Counted from the stretch's first letter, positions 40,501 to 48,612 are shown. The stretch: 64,000 bases of DNA from Flavobacteriales bacterium (GCA_023382455.1 JAHDVX010000007.1:62001-126000), one strand, 5' to 3'. The notes: generated from the sequence alone by a model not told the origin. A program made the numbers and translations.

Positions 40501-41903
40501 GTCCCGTGCTGATGACGGCGGCGGTGGCCTCGCTCGGTTTCCTGCCCATGGCCTTGAGCGGCAACGCGGGCGCGGAAGTGCAACGCCCCCTGGCCACGGT
40601 GGTGATCGGTGGCCTCATCACCGCCACGGCCCTCACCCTCATGGTGCTGCCGGTGCTCTATCTGCTCTTCATGGGCGGAGGCAGGAGGCGCAACGATGCC
40701 AATGGCGGCAAGGCGAACGCACCGCTGATCGTCGCGACCGTGCTGTTGATCATGATCGGCGGCACCAGCAGCGCACAGGAACCGATGCCGATGGACACGG
40801 CGATCGCACGCGCCTTGCGCACCCATCCGAGCATGACCGCTGCGGAACTGCGTGTGCAGGAACAGGATGCCCTGCGTGGCACAGCCTTCGGGCTGCAGCC
40901 GCTCAACGCGCAATTCTCCCATGGCCAGACCCAGGGGCCGTATCCCAAGGACATTATCCTGGAAGCCAATACCGGGTTCGCATTTCCCACCACCATTGCC
41001 CGACGCGCGGCCTACCTGAAGGAAAGCCTGCACCTTGCGGAGAACGAAAAGCTGAACACGGCGGCCTACGTGAAGGAGAGCGCGGGAGGGGCCTACCTGC
41101 AATGGGCCATGGGCCTTGAACAGGTGCGTATCCTGCAACAGCTGGACAGCGCGTACGCATCCATGGCGGCCTTCGCGCTGCAGCGCTTCGAGCTCGGTGA
41201 GACCGGCCGCTTGGAAAGCACCAGTGCGCAAAGCCGCGCCGAGCAGGTGAAGGTGCGCTTGCGCCAGGCACAGGCTGATCTGGTGGCCTACCAGGTGGAA
41301 GTAGAACGCTGGACGGGCCCGCTCAGTGGTGCCGTGCCGGTGCCCGAGGAATTGCTCAACACCGCACGAGCGCCGGATCCCGGCGGCGGCAACGACCCGC
41401 TCCTGCTCTCCTTGCAGCAGCGCACGCAGGTGGCCGAGGCCGAATGGAAACTGCAACGCAGCCAATGGGCACCCAGCCTGCAGGGCGGCGGCTTCTACCA
41501 GACCTTCGATGGCACGTCGCCCTTTTCGGGCTTCCTCATCGGTGCTTCGATCCCCCTGCCCGGCAGCGGCCAGGGCGGTCGCACCTCGGCGGCACGTTTG
41601 CGCAGCGAGATCGCCGCGCAGGAACTGGAAGCCGCACGCCGACAGCGCAGCAGCGAGCGCGCCACCACGCAGGCGCAGCTCACTCAATTGCGCGAGAGCC
41701 TCGCCTTCTATGAAAGCACCGGTGCCGCGCTGGGTGCTACCCTGCGCGACGATGCCCTGCGTGCCTATCGCGCGGGCGAAGCCGACTACTTCCAATTCAC
41801 TCAAGGCATCGAGCAGGCCTTTCAACTCAACGCCGAGCACTTGCGCGTGCGTTACGAGCTCGCACTTACCGTCCTCCACCTCCGTGCCCTCAATGGGCTC
41901 TAA
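37581..41903 (+). CDS. czcA: CusA/CzcA-type heavy-metal RND pump fused to a TolC-like domain
   Basis: 1440 aa. Residues 1 to about 1040 form the HME-RND proton antiporter: start IIRFSIHNKAIIGLF, the metal/proton relay GAIDFGLIVDGAVI in the fourth membrane helix and a late FIALFGVAVLNGIVLI. After a hydrophobic segment with a signal-like SSAQEP junction (about residue 1060), the last ~380 residues form coiled-coil hairpins of outer-membrane-factor type (YLKESLHLAENEKLNTAAYV, GRLESTSAQSRAEQVKVRL). This fused form is known in Bacteroidota. It pairs with the adaptor starting 12 bp downstream. Likely substrates are Co/Zn/Cd or Cu. Confidence 0.9.
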   Translation: MIDRIIRFSIHNKAIIGLFTLVLVLYGAYSLTQLPIDAVPDITNNQVQVITTTPTLAAQEVEQFVTAPIERAMASLPDLVEIRSISRFGLSLVTIVFDEDVDVYFARTLVDQRLGEAAALIPPGVGTPTMAPVSTGLGEVYQYVLHPKEGYEGTFSPSELRTIQEWIVVRQLLGTPGVAEVNSYGGEVKQYEVSVDPKRLQSMGVTIGELLLALESNNENTGGAYIEKRPNSYSIRGEGLLRTLDDIRKVVVKIPPGGVPLLVGDVAEVGFGAAPRYGALTRNGEGEAVGGTVMMLKGGNSAEVVKAIEARIPNVQKALPEGLMIEPYLVRSELVGRAIGTVKTNLIEGALIVIFVLVLFLGNWRAGLIVASVIPLCMLFAIILMNAFGVSGNLMSLGAIDFGLIVDGAVIIVEATLHHLHARFKGRILTREEMDREVFVSASKIRTSAAFGEIIILIVYIPILTLVGIEGKMFRPMAITVSFAILGALLLSLTYVPMMSALVLPRNTAHKPNFSDRMMDRFQKWYDPIIGFALRNRIKTVGVAVALFISSVFLFARMGGEFIPTLEEGDFAFHSILPQGASLSQSIANNAKVEKILLQFPEVKQVVGRTGSAEIPTDPMPPEATDLMIILKDKDEWTTAHDREALQDTMLQALRQVPGVFYEATQPIQMRFNELMTGIRQDVAVKIYGENMDTLAVIANKVAAIIGEVQGAGEPQVEKVVGLPQITITYDRARVAQYGLNIRELNRTVRTAFAGEATGVIYENERRFDLVVRLGDQQRQSIDDVRTLFVALPGGGQIQLQQVADVSLTPGPAQISREDAKRRIAVGVNIRGRDVESFVEELQGRIDAEVPMPAAYYYTFGGTFENLQAASKRLMLAVPIALALIFLLLFFTFNSVKRALLIYTAIPMSAIGGVLALMARGMPFSISAGVGFIALFGVAVLNGIVLIATFDQLEKEGISDLKERVLKGTRTRLRPVLMTAAVASLGFLPMALSGNAGAEVQRPLATVVIGGLITATALTLMVLPVLYLLFMGGGRRRNDANGGKANAPLIVATVLLIMIGGTSSAQEPMPMDTAIARALRTHPSMTAAELRVQEQDALRGTAFGLQPLNAQFSHGQTQGPYPKDIILEANTGFAFPTTIARRAAYLKESLHLAENEKLNTAAYVKESAGGAYLQWAMGLEQVRILQQLDSAYASMAAFALQRFELGETGRLESTSAQSRAEQVKVRLRQAQADLVAYQVEVERWTGPLSGAVPVPEELLNTARAPDPGGGNDPLLLSLQQRTQVAEAEWKLQRSQWAPSLQGGGFYQTFDGTSPFSGFLIGASIPLPGSGQGGRTSAARLRSEIAAQELEAARRQRSSERATTQAQLTQLRESLAFYESTGAALGATLRDDALRAYRAGEADYFQFTQGIEQAFQLNAEHLRVRYELALTVLHLRALNGL

Positions 41904-41915
41904 GACCGCATAGAC

Positions 41916-43295
41916 ATGAAAACGCAACCGATCAACAGCGCTCTTCAGCGCATGCCGAATACGCTCTTTCTGCTCCTGCTCACCATCGCACTGGCCGCCT
42001 GTGGCGGTGGCGCGGCCTCCGGCGAAGAAGAAGGCCATGGCCACGGCGAAGAGGAGGGCCACGGCGGTGGGAGCACCGTCACCGTTTCGCCGCAACAATT
42101 CGCCGCCATCGAGGGCAAGCTTGGCAAGGTGGAGATGAAGGACCTCACCACCGCCCTCAAGGCCGTCGGCTTTTTGAAAGTGCCGCCGCAGAACGTCGCC
42201 GACATCACCGTGGCCATGGGAGGCACCGTGCGCGAAGTGCTGGTGCAGGAAGGCGACCATGTGAACAAGGGGCAGGTGCTCGCTACGGTCACCGACCCTT
42301 CGATCATCCAACTGCAACGCGACTACCTCGATGCGAAAGCACGACTGGTGTACGCCGAAACGGAATTGGAACGCCAGACCGAACTGGCCCGCGCCAACGT
42401 GAGCGCGCAGAAGACCCTGCAACAGGTCACGGCGGAACACGCCTCCTTGCGGGCCAGCGTGAACGCCCATGCCGAGCAGTTGCGCCTGATCAACATCGAC
42501 CCCGAGAAGCTCACTGCCAATGCACTGCGCTCAGCCGCGGGCATCGTAAGCCCCATCGATGGCACCGTGGCGCACATCGCGGTGAACGTGGGAAGCAAGG
42601 TGAGCAACGATGCCACAATGTTCCGCGTGGTGAACAACAGCAAGCTCCACGTGGACCTCTTCCTCTACGAACAGGACATCGCCTCCGTGAAGGTGGGCCA
42701 GACCATCGACCTCAGCCTCACCAACCTGCCGGGCAAGAACTACACGGCCGTGGTCTTCGCCATCGGCAGTGCCTTCGAACGCGAGACGAAGACGATCCCG
42801 GTGCACGCGGAGATCACCGGCGACAAAGTGGGCCTGATCGACGGCATGGGCGTTACCGGGCGCATCAGCGTAGGCAACGCCACCACCACCGCCGTGCTCA
42901 CCGAGGCCATCGTGAACATGGAAGGCAAGGACTACGTGTTCATCAGGACCGAAGGTGAAGAGGAGCATGGGCACGGGCATGATGAAGAGCCCGCGCACAA
43001 GGAGGAACCGGCGCACAAACACACCGAAGGGGAAGCACACGATCACGCGAAGGAGAACAAGGCAACCCATGCACAAGGTGAGGTGCACGAACATGACCAT
43101 AGCGATGAACATGCGCACGAGGCCGCAACCGGCAGCATGAGCTTCCAACGCATCGAAGTGAAGCGTGGAACGACCGATGGCGCGTACACAGCAGTAACCT
43201 TCCTGCAACCGGTGGACCCGGACGCCGAAGTGGTGACCGGTGGCGCCTACTACCTGATCGCGATGATGAACACGAGTGAAGGACACGAGCATTAA
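41916..43295 (+). CDS. czcB: CzcB/CusB-type periplasmic adaptor with His-rich ends
   Basis: 459 aa. Lipobox ALAAC near residue 29, followed by a His/Glu/Gly-rich stretch (EEGHGHGEEEGHGG). The membrane-fusion core has the lipoyl-like block VREVLVQEGDHVNKGQVLA, a helical hairpin, and VSPIDGTVAHIAVNVG. The C-terminus (about residues 345-410) is a second His/Glu/Asp-rich region (HGHDEEPAHKEEPAHKH) before the final barrel strand. The His clusters probably bind metal and pass it to the RND pump. It overlaps nothing; the P-type ATPase follows after 4 bp. Confidence 0.92.
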   Translation: MKTQPINSALQRMPNTLFLLLLTIALAACGGGAASGEEEGHGHGEEEGHGGGSTVTVSPQQFAAIEGKLGKVEMKDLTTALKAVGFLKVPPQNVADITVAMGGTVREVLVQEGDHVNKGQVLATVTDPSIIQLQRDYLDAKARLVYAETELERQTELARANVSAQKTLQQVTAEHASLRASVNAHAEQLRLINIDPEKLTANALRSAAGIVSPIDGTVAHIAVNVGSKVSNDATMFRVVNNSKLHVDLFLYEQDIASVKVGQTIDLSLTNLPGKNYTAVVFAIGSAFERETKTIPVHAEITGDKVGLIDGMGVTGRISVGNATTTAVLTEAIVNMEGKDYVFIRTEGEEEHGHGHDEEPAHKEEPAHKHTEGEAHDHAKENKATHAQGEVHEHDHSDEHAHEAATGSMSFQRIEVKRGTTDGAYTAVTFLQPVDPDAEVVTGGAYYLIAMMNTSEGHEH

Positions 43296-43299
43296 GATC

Positions 43300-45180
43300 A
43301 TGAGCACCCATCATTCCCTCGCTGCTCGTTCCACCTGGCGGACCTACCTGCCTGCTATTGTTTCGTTCATCCTGCTCCTCAGCGGCATCGCCATCGACCA
43401 GCTGGCACCGCAGCTCTGGCAACAGGCATGGTGGCGTTTCGCCTGGTACTTGGCCGCGTACCTGCCGGTAGGCTGGCCGGTGCTGGTGAATGCGGTACGT
43501 ACCATCGCGAAGGGCGCGGTCTTCAGCGAGTTCTTCCTGATGAGTTTGGCCACCATCGGCGCGTTCTACATCGGCGAGTACCCCGAGGGCGTGGCGGTGA
43601 TGCTGTTCTATGCCGTGGGTGAACTGTTCCAGAACGCCGCCGTTGATCGGGCCAAGCGCAATATCCAGGCCTTGCTGGATGTACGTCCGGATACCGCGAA
43701 CGTGCTGCGCGACGGCATCCCGGTGGAAACGCCCGCTGCTGAGGTGAAGGTCGGTGACATCCTCCGCATCCGCGTGGGCGATCGCGTGCCGTTGGACGGA
43801 AAACTCCTGAGTGAAAAAGCGTCGTTCGATACCGCCGCGCTCACCGGTGAGAGCGTGCCGCGCACCATCGTGAACGATGCGCCGGTGCTTGCTGGCATGA
43901 TCGCTGCGGACAAGGTGGTGGACATGGAAGTGACCAAACCCTTTGGCGAGAGCAGCCTCGCACGCATACTGGATCTGGTGCAGAACGCCGCCAAGAGCAA
44001 GGCACCAACGGAGCTCTTCATCCGCCGCTTCGCCCGCATCTACACACCCATCGTGGTGGCGCTCGCCGTGGGCATCGTGCTGGTGCCCATGTTGGTTGTG
44101 GAGTCCTACGACTTCAACAGTTGGCTATACCGTGCCCTCATCTTCCTAGTGATCTCCTGCCCATGCGCACTGGTCATCAGCATTCCGCTGGGCTACTTCG
44201 GTGGCATCGGCGCAGCCAGCCGCAAGGGCATCCTGCTGAAGGGTGGCAACTACCTCGATGTGCTCACCAAGGTGAACACCGTGGTGATGGACAAGACCGG
44301 TACGCTCACCGAGGGCGTGTTCGCTGTTCAGGAGGTGAAGCCTGCGGAAAGTGCAAGCGCGGAACAACTGCTCGGCGTGGTGAAGGCCATGGAAGCGCAC
44401 AGCACGCACCCCATCGCAAAGGCCGTGTTGGAACATCCGCAAGGCGATGCCGTGGGCGAGGCCACGAACGTGGAGGAGATCAGCGGCCACGGTATGCGCG
44501 GTACGGTGCAGGGCAAGGAGGTGCTGGTGGGCAATGCGCGCCTCTTGAAGAAGTTCAACGTGTCCTATCCTGCGGACGTGGATACCGTCGAGGATACCAT
44601 CGTGGTGTGTGCGATCGGCGGCAGCTACGCGGGCTACATCACCGTTGCCGATAAGGTGAAAGCGGACGCACAGCAGGCGGTGAACGAACTGCGTGCATCG
44701 GGCGTGCGCGAGATCGTGATGCTCAGCGGCGACAAGACGGCCATCACGCAGCGCGTCGCGGCCAAGCTGGGTATCCACAAGGCCTTCGGCGATCTGCTGC
44801 CGGAAGATAAAGTATCGAAGATGCAGCAGGTGAAGAAGGACCCTACCGCCGTGGTGGCCTTCGTGGGCGACGGCATCAATGATGCGCCGGTGCTCGCGCT
44901 CAGCGATGTGGGTATCGCCATGGGCGGCCTGGGCAGCGATGCGGCCATCGAGACCGCTGATGTGGTGATCCAGAACGACCAGCCCTCGCGGATCGCCGAA
45001 GCCATCCGCATCGGCCGGGCCACCAAGCGGGTGGTCACGCAGAACATCGTACTCGCTTTCGGCGTGAAGGCGATCGTCCTGATCCTCGGCGCGGGAGGAT
45101 TGGCCACCCTATGGGAAGCGGTGTTCGCCGATGTGGGTGTGGCGCTGTTGGCGATACTTAACGCGAGCAGGATGCGGTGA
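43300..45180 (+). CDS. Heavy-metal P1B-type ATPase (ZntA/CadA-like)
   Basis: 626 aa from the ATG at 43300. Membrane metal site SCPCALVIS (CPC), phosphorylation site MDKTGTLTEG, TGES loop (ALTGESVPR), HP motif (STHPIAKAVL) and hinge GDGINDAPVLA are all present. The usual N-terminal HMA metal-binding domain is missing; a separate secreted HMA protein follows immediately and may replace it. CPC plus ETADVVI suggests Zn/Cd/Pb transport from the cytoplasm. It is the fourth gene of the island. Confidence 0.92.
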   Translation: MSTHHSLAARSTWRTYLPAIVSFILLLSGIAIDQLAPQLWQQAWWRFAWYLAAYLPVGWPVLVNAVRTIAKGAVFSEFFLMSLATIGAFYIGEYPEGVAVMLFYAVGELFQNAAVDRAKRNIQALLDVRPDTANVLRDGIPVETPAAEVKVGDILRIRVGDRVPLDGKLLSEKASFDTAALTGESVPRTIVNDAPVLAGMIAADKVVDMEVTKPFGESSLARILDLVQNAAKSKAPTELFIRRFARIYTPIVVALAVGIVLVPMLVVESYDFNSWLYRALIFLVISCPCALVISIPLGYFGGIGAASRKGILLKGGNYLDVLTKVNTVVMDKTGTLTEGVFAVQEVKPAESASAEQLLGVVKAMEAHSTHPIAKAVLEHPQGDAVGEATNVEEISGHGMRGTVQGKEVLVGNARLLKKFNVSYPADVDTVEDTIVVCAIGGSYAGYITVADKVKADAQQAVNELRASGVREIVMLSGDKTAITQRVAAKLGIHKAFGDLLPEDKVSKMQQVKKDPTAVVAFVGDGINDAPVLALSDVGIAMGGLGSDAAIETADVVIQNDQPSRIAEAIRIGRATKRVVTQNIVLAFGVKAIVLILGAGGLATLWEAVFADVGVALLAILNASRMR

Positions 45181-45213
45181 GGGTTCTGGAACATAACTTG
45201 CGTGGCTACGAAC

Positions 45214-45639
45214 ATGAAACAGCTGACCACCCTGCTCTTTGCCTTTTGCACACTAGGCCTATCTGCACAAACCGGTGCAGTTTCCCCGCCCGCCAAAGGC
45301 AAGAAGACCGCCACCATCGCCATCCAGAGCACTGGCATCTGCGATATGTGCGAGAAGACCATCGAGACCGAACTCGTCTATACCAAGGGCGTGAAGAAGG
45401 TGGATGTGGACCTCAGCACCGCTGCCGTGAGCGTGACCTACGATCCGCGCAAGACCGACGCGGACAAATTGCGTGCAGCGCTCACCAAGCTGGGGTACTC
45501 CGCCGATGGCACACCCGGTGATGCAGCCGCCTTTGCCAAATTGCCCCAGTGCTGCCAGAATGAAGGCTGCGGCAAGTTGCCGGTGAAGCAATCAAGCTTC
45601 ATTGGGCCATGCCGACGCAGGTGCGGCCATACTACGTAG
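45214..45639 (+). CDS. Exported HMA-domain metal-binding protein
   Basis: 141 aa from the ATG at 45214 (MKQLTTLLFAF), with a signal peptide ending GLSA-QT. The HMA fold carries CDMC (in STGICDMCEK) instead of the more common C-x-x-C with Gly, plus VDLSTAAVSVTYDP and KLGYSADG. The C-terminus has further Cys residues (LPQCCQNEGCG). The last 31 bp overlap the DUF3703 gene in another frame. It starts 33 bp after the P-type ATPase. Confidence 0.85.
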   Translation: MKQLTTLLFAFCTLGLSAQTGAVSPPAKGKKTATIAIQSTGICDMCEKTIETELVYTKGVKKVDVDLSTAAVSVTYDPRKTDADKLRAALTKLGYSADGTPGDAAAFAKLPQCCQNEGCGKLPVKQSSFIGPCRRRCGHTT

Positions 45640-45962
45640 CAGAGTTGCGCAAGAGCGAAGAGGCTCGCACGCTCGGCGATCTGCAACTCGAATGGCACCA
45701 TCTCGAGCGGGCCCATATTCTCGGCCAGCGTTGGCCCTTGGAGCACAACGCGGTGCATTGGCGCATGCTGAAGTTCGGGTTCCGTACCAAGAACATGCGC
45801 GAGATCATCGGACAGTTGCCGCGTCTGGTCTTCGGTGGGGTGAAGAGCTTCGTGGGCACGGTGCCGATCGGGAATACGGGCGGAGCGAATGTGCCGGCGC
45901 TGAAGCCGCTGGCGTTACCAGACGACCTAGCAGCGATACTCAATGACACCTTTGCCGTGTGA
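45609..45962 (+). CDS. DUF3703-family protein
   Basis: 117 aa. The block LGDLQLEWHHLERAHILGQ with HNAVHWRMLKFG matches DUF3703, a small family commonly found in metal-resistance clusters, with conserved His residues that could bind metal. It overlaps the HMA gene by 31 bp. It converges on icmF copy B, whose stop codon lies 56 bp beyond. Confidence 0.8.
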   Translation: MPTQVRPYYVAELRKSEEARTLGDLQLEWHHLERAHILGQRWPLEHNAVHWRMLKFGFRTKNMREIIGQLPRLVFGGVKSFVGTVPIGNTGGANVPALKPLALPDDLAAILNDTFAV

Positions 45963-46017
45963 TCGATAGTGCGATCACCGTGTCCGAGAGTGAATGGAGT
46001 ATCGGGCCCTTCGCGGG

Positions 46018-46718
46018 TCACATATTCCGCCGATACTGCCCCCCCACCTCGAACATCGCCGCAGTCAACTGCCCGAGCGAGCAATACTTCGTCGCCTCCA
46101 TCAGCACGGCGAACATGTTCTCGTTCCGGATGGCCGCTTGCTGCAGGTCCTTGATCGCCTTCGCCGCTTCCGCGCTGTAGGCCGCGCGTAGGTTCTCCAC
46201 CGTCGCGATCTGCGCTTCCTTCTCCTCCGCGGTGGCGCGGATCACTTCCTTGGGCAGCACGGTGGGTGAGCCCTTGTCGCCTATGCGCCATAGCCGCTTC
46301 GGCGACGGCGCGCTGCTGAGGAAGGTGTTCACGCCGATGATCGGGTATTCACCGGTGTGCTTCAGCGTCTCGTAGTAGAGGCTCTCCTCCTGGATGCGGC
46401 TGCGCTGGTACATGGTCTCCATGGCGCCCAGTACGCCGCCGCGCTCGGTGATGCGGTCGAACTCGCTGAGCACGGCCTCTTCCACCAGGTCGGTGAGCTC
46501 CTCGATGATGAAGCTGCCCTGCAGCGGGTTCTCGTTCTTGGCGAGGCCGAGCTCGCGGTTGATGATGAGCTGGATGGCCATGGCGCGGCGCACGCTCTCC
46601 TCGGTGGGCGTGGTGATGGCCTCGTCGTAGGCGTTGGTGTGCAGGCTGTTGCAGTTGTCGTAGATGGCGTACAGCGCCTGCAACGTGGTGCGGATGTCGT
46701 TGAAGTCGATCTCCTGCG
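46018..46718 (-). pseudogene. 5'-truncated icmF copy B (mutase C-terminus) with 36-bp in-frame insertion
   Basis: Encodes about the last 220 residues of IcmF with the intact end; the open frame continues about 58 bp into unrelated sequence. Similarity to the intact gene stops at about 46718 (after GATCTCCTGCG). By eye it is roughly 90-95% identical to the intact gene throughout, without the sharp step seen in copy A. A 36-bp palindromic insertion (46277-46312) adds 12 residues. Too short to be a functional mutase. Confidence 0.9.
46277..46312. repeat. 36-bp palindromic in-frame insertion in icmF copy B
   Basis: Absent from the intact gene and copy A. Contains CTATG-CGC-CATAG and outer arms TCGCC...GGCGA, so it can fold on itself. 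It adds [12 protein letters not shown] to the reading frame. It is different in sequence from the 193-bp element in copy A. Confidence 0.6.
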
Positions 46719-46809
46719 GGATACCGCACATGAACACAGAAACTGTGCGCAGTACTGTTCGCTTCGGAGTGCCCAACCTTCCGCCGATATCGAGGAAGAC
46801 GTAGCCCGA

Positions 46810-47400
46810 TCACAAGGTCATTCTGGCCTCGTGCTCTGCACAGTCCGTCCGGAGTTCTGCCAGCGCCAGTTCCTTGCCGAGTAGTTCACAGTGGTGCTTG
46901 CCATGTCGATCACCTTGATAATGCGCACAGGTCCAGCACATGCGCTGCACCTGCACATCGCCATTGGCCAATAAAGTCTCCAACAGCCTCATGAGCGCCA
47001 GAAGCAAGGTTTCGCGCTCGCTCAGCGGAAGCTCGGCTATCGCTGCCGCAAATGGCTCCGTAGCCGGCAGTTGCTTGCGGCCCGCGACCGTGAGGCGCAG
47101 GGCATGGCTGCGTCCATCGTGCGGATCGGACTTGCGGGCCAGCAGACCACGGTCCACCAGCAGCTTCACACTGTCGCTCACCGTGGGGGGTGTCACCTGC
47201 AGTTCTTCGGCGAGGCGGGCCACCCCCACGGACTGCCCGGCATGATCCGCCACGAATCCCAGAATGCGCAGCTGCAGTGGACTGAGGCCCGAGCCGGTGG
47301 CCTCCTCCCAACGCATGGCGCGCGACACCTCACCGATGCGCTCCAACAGGCGCGCCAGATGGGCGTTCAGGGGATCTTCGCTGTGCGGCTTGCGGGACAT
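46810..47400 (-). CDS. MarR-family regulator with Cys-rich C-terminus
   Basis: 196 aa from the ATG at 47400. Winged helix: LSPLQLRILGFVADHAG, VGVARLAEELQVTPPTVSDSV and the wing LLARKSDPHDGRSHALRLT. The C-terminal ~40 residues hold CWTCAHYQGDRHGKHHC and TDCAEH, a likely metal- or redox-sensing site. TACCTTTC ends four bases before the ATG. The protoglobin gene lies upstream on the same strand, and the palindrome at 48213-48227 in the divergent protoglobin/DUF2024 promoter is a candidate operator. Confidence 0.88.
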   Translation of the reverse strand: MSRKPHSEDPLNAHLARLLERIGEVSRAMRWEEATGSGLSPLQLRILGFVADHAGQSVGVARLAEELQVTPPTVSDSVKLLVDRGLLARKSDPHDGRSHALRLTVAGRKQLPATEPFAAAIAELPLSERETLLLALMRLLETLLANGDVQVQRMCWTCAHYQGDRHGKHHCELLGKELALAELRTDCAEHEARMTL

Positions 47401-47422
47401 GGCGGAAAGGTATTGCACGCAG

Positions 47423-47451
47423 AGGGACCCGGCACTTGTCGCCGGGTCCCT
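47423..47451. repeat. 11-bp inverted repeat between the protoglobin and marR genes
   Basis: AGGGACCCGGC and its exact complement, 7-nt loop, in the 70-bp gap. Likely an RNA hairpin ending or attenuating the protoglobin transcript. On the minus strand no T-run follows, so strong intrinsic termination is uncertain. Confidence 0.5.
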
Positions 47452-47470
47452 TTGTATCATTCCTACGCGG

Positions 47471-48151
47471 TCAGAACTCGCCTTCGTTCACATAGGGTTG
47501 GCACCATAGCGTGGCGGTCATGGTCACGGCTTTGAACCAGGCGGCGTGCATCTTTTCCACATCCTCCGCGCTGTGTCCCTTCTTTGCCAGAAAATCCTTC
47601 ATCGTGGCTGTGATGGGGAAAATGAAGCCCACCAGATAGCGCATGTGGATGATGGGTTCGGCTTGTACGCCATCCGTAGCGTTCTTCTTGGTGCTGTGAT
47701 GGCGCAACGCGATCTCGTACTGGTAGTTCAGCCAGTCCTGGTCATAGGGTCGGTTGCAGATGTCCATGATCCACTGACCAAAGCGGGCGCGAACGGCGGT
47801 CAGGTATTCCATGTCCGGCTGCCCCTTATGCGAGAAGTAATGCACCAGATGCGGGTGGCTGCCCACGTAGCCGTACCACAGATCGAGCACGGCATCGGTC
47901 TGGTCCTTCAGCACTTCGCCTGCCATGCGCAGGTACCTCTCGTCCTCAGGCCCGAAGAGCACTGTGGCCTTCAATGCGTCCAGGTCCTTCATGGTGAACG
48001 GCGATGCGCCCACCTTTCCATATGTGTATCCTTTGGGTGTTTCCATGGTTGTTGAGGGTTTGGTCTGTTCCGGGGAAGTGGTCTTGTTTCGCTGGGCGAG
48101 CACGGGGAGCGTGGTCAGTCCCATGGTGATGATGATGGCTGTTCTTCTCAT
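47471..48151 (-). CDS. Protoglobin-family haem protein with signal peptide
   Basis: 226 aa. N-terminus MRRTAIIITMGLTTLPVLA-QR is a likely signal peptide, so the protein would be periplasmic. The body matches the protoglobin/globin-sensor fold: DERYLRMAGEVLKDQTDAVLD, WYGYVGSHPHLVHYF, and the proximal-His helix YQYEIALRHH. No signalling domain is fused, so it resembles stand-alone protoglobins that bind O2, NO or CO. Expression is probably controlled by the adjacent MarR protein. Confidence 0.82.
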   Translation of the reverse strand: MRRTAIIITMGLTTLPVLAQRNKTTSPEQTKPSTTMETPKGYTYGKVGASPFTMKDLDALKATVLFGPEDERYLRMAGEVLKDQTDAVLDLWYGYVGSHPHLVHYFSHKGQPDMEYLTAVRARFGQWIMDICNRPYDQDWLNYQYEIALRHHSTKKNATDGVQAEPIIHMRYLVGFIFPITATMKDFLAKKGHSAEDVEKMHAAWFKAVTMTATLWCQPYVNEGEF

Positions 48152-48204
48152 CTGGGTAGAGTGTTTGGGAGTTTCGGGCAGAAGGGATCGCGATCCTTCG
48201 GTGG

Positions 48205-48232
48205 CAAATATAGTTAGGATACCTTACATTTG
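48205..48232. promoter_or_regulatory. Divergent promoters with palindromic operator candidate
   Basis: Minus strand: TATATTTG (48205-48212) toward the protoglobin gene. Plus strand: TACATTTG (48225-48232) toward the DUF2024 gene. Both fit TAnnTTTG exactly. Between and overlapping them is GTTAGGATACCTTAC (48213-48227), an imperfect palindrome with arms GT-AGG/CCT-AC. A protein bound there would block both promoters. AAAGGTATTGCAC near the marR start resembles one arm. Confidence 0.65.
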
Positions 48233-48255
48233 TTCCGACCGATCGAATTCCTGCC

Positions 48256-48612
48256 ATGAAACCCCTTCTTACCCTCCTACCAGCCCTCCTGATCGGGATG
48301 GCCGTACAAGCCCAACAACGCATGAACATGAACGAACAGACGAAATCGGCCGAAGTAGCCGTATGGGACACGTACGTTACACGCAAAGACGGCCGGGTGA
48401 TGCACTTCGACATCATCGCACCGAGCAGCCAGCGCGACTCCGCCGTGATCCACGCCTACGGGAAAGCCTACCTGGAGCGCAAAGGCGAAGGTGGGCAGCC
48501 GCTCACCTCTAAAGAGTGCCGCTTCTGCCATGTGCGCACACTACAACCCAAATGGGAAGCCGATATCCACCGCCAAGGCTTCTTCATCCTGGAGCTGGAG
48601 AACTGCGAGTGA
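48256..48612 (+). CDS. DUF2024-family protein with signal peptide
   Basis: 118 aa. Signal peptide MKPLLTLLPALLIGMAVQA-QQ. The core VAVWDTYVTRKDGRVMHFDII is the DUF2024 signature, and CRFCHVRTLQP gives a C-x-x-C that might bind metal or haem. Most relatives are recalled as cytoplasmic, so the signal peptide is notable. It shares its promoter region with the protoglobin gene. It converges on the end of intact icmF, 132 bp away. Confidence 0.8.
   Translation: MKPLLTLLPALLIGMAVQAQQRMNMNEQTKSAEVAVWDTYVTRKDGRVMHFDIIAPSSQRDSAVIHAYGKAYLERKGEGGQPLTSKECRFCHVRTLQPKWEADIHRQGFFILELENCE

Noticed and set aside
38661-42470. A 1269-codon open frame antisense to the RND pump
   Set aside because: It mirrors the codon periodicity of czcA-czcB on the other strand, is rich in His/Gly/Arg as expected for an antisense shadow in high-GC DNA, and matches no family.
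43300-45180. The missing HMA domain of the P-type ATPase as evidence of a truncated gene
   Set aside because: All catalytic motifs and membrane helices are present and the start is well placed; HMA-less forms occur, and a separate HMA protein follows.
35624-46776. The truncated icmF copies as separate working mutase subunits
   Set aside because: They lack the B12-binding domain, the GTPase and most of the barrel, and start without a plausible translation signal; they are better explained as displaced gene ends.
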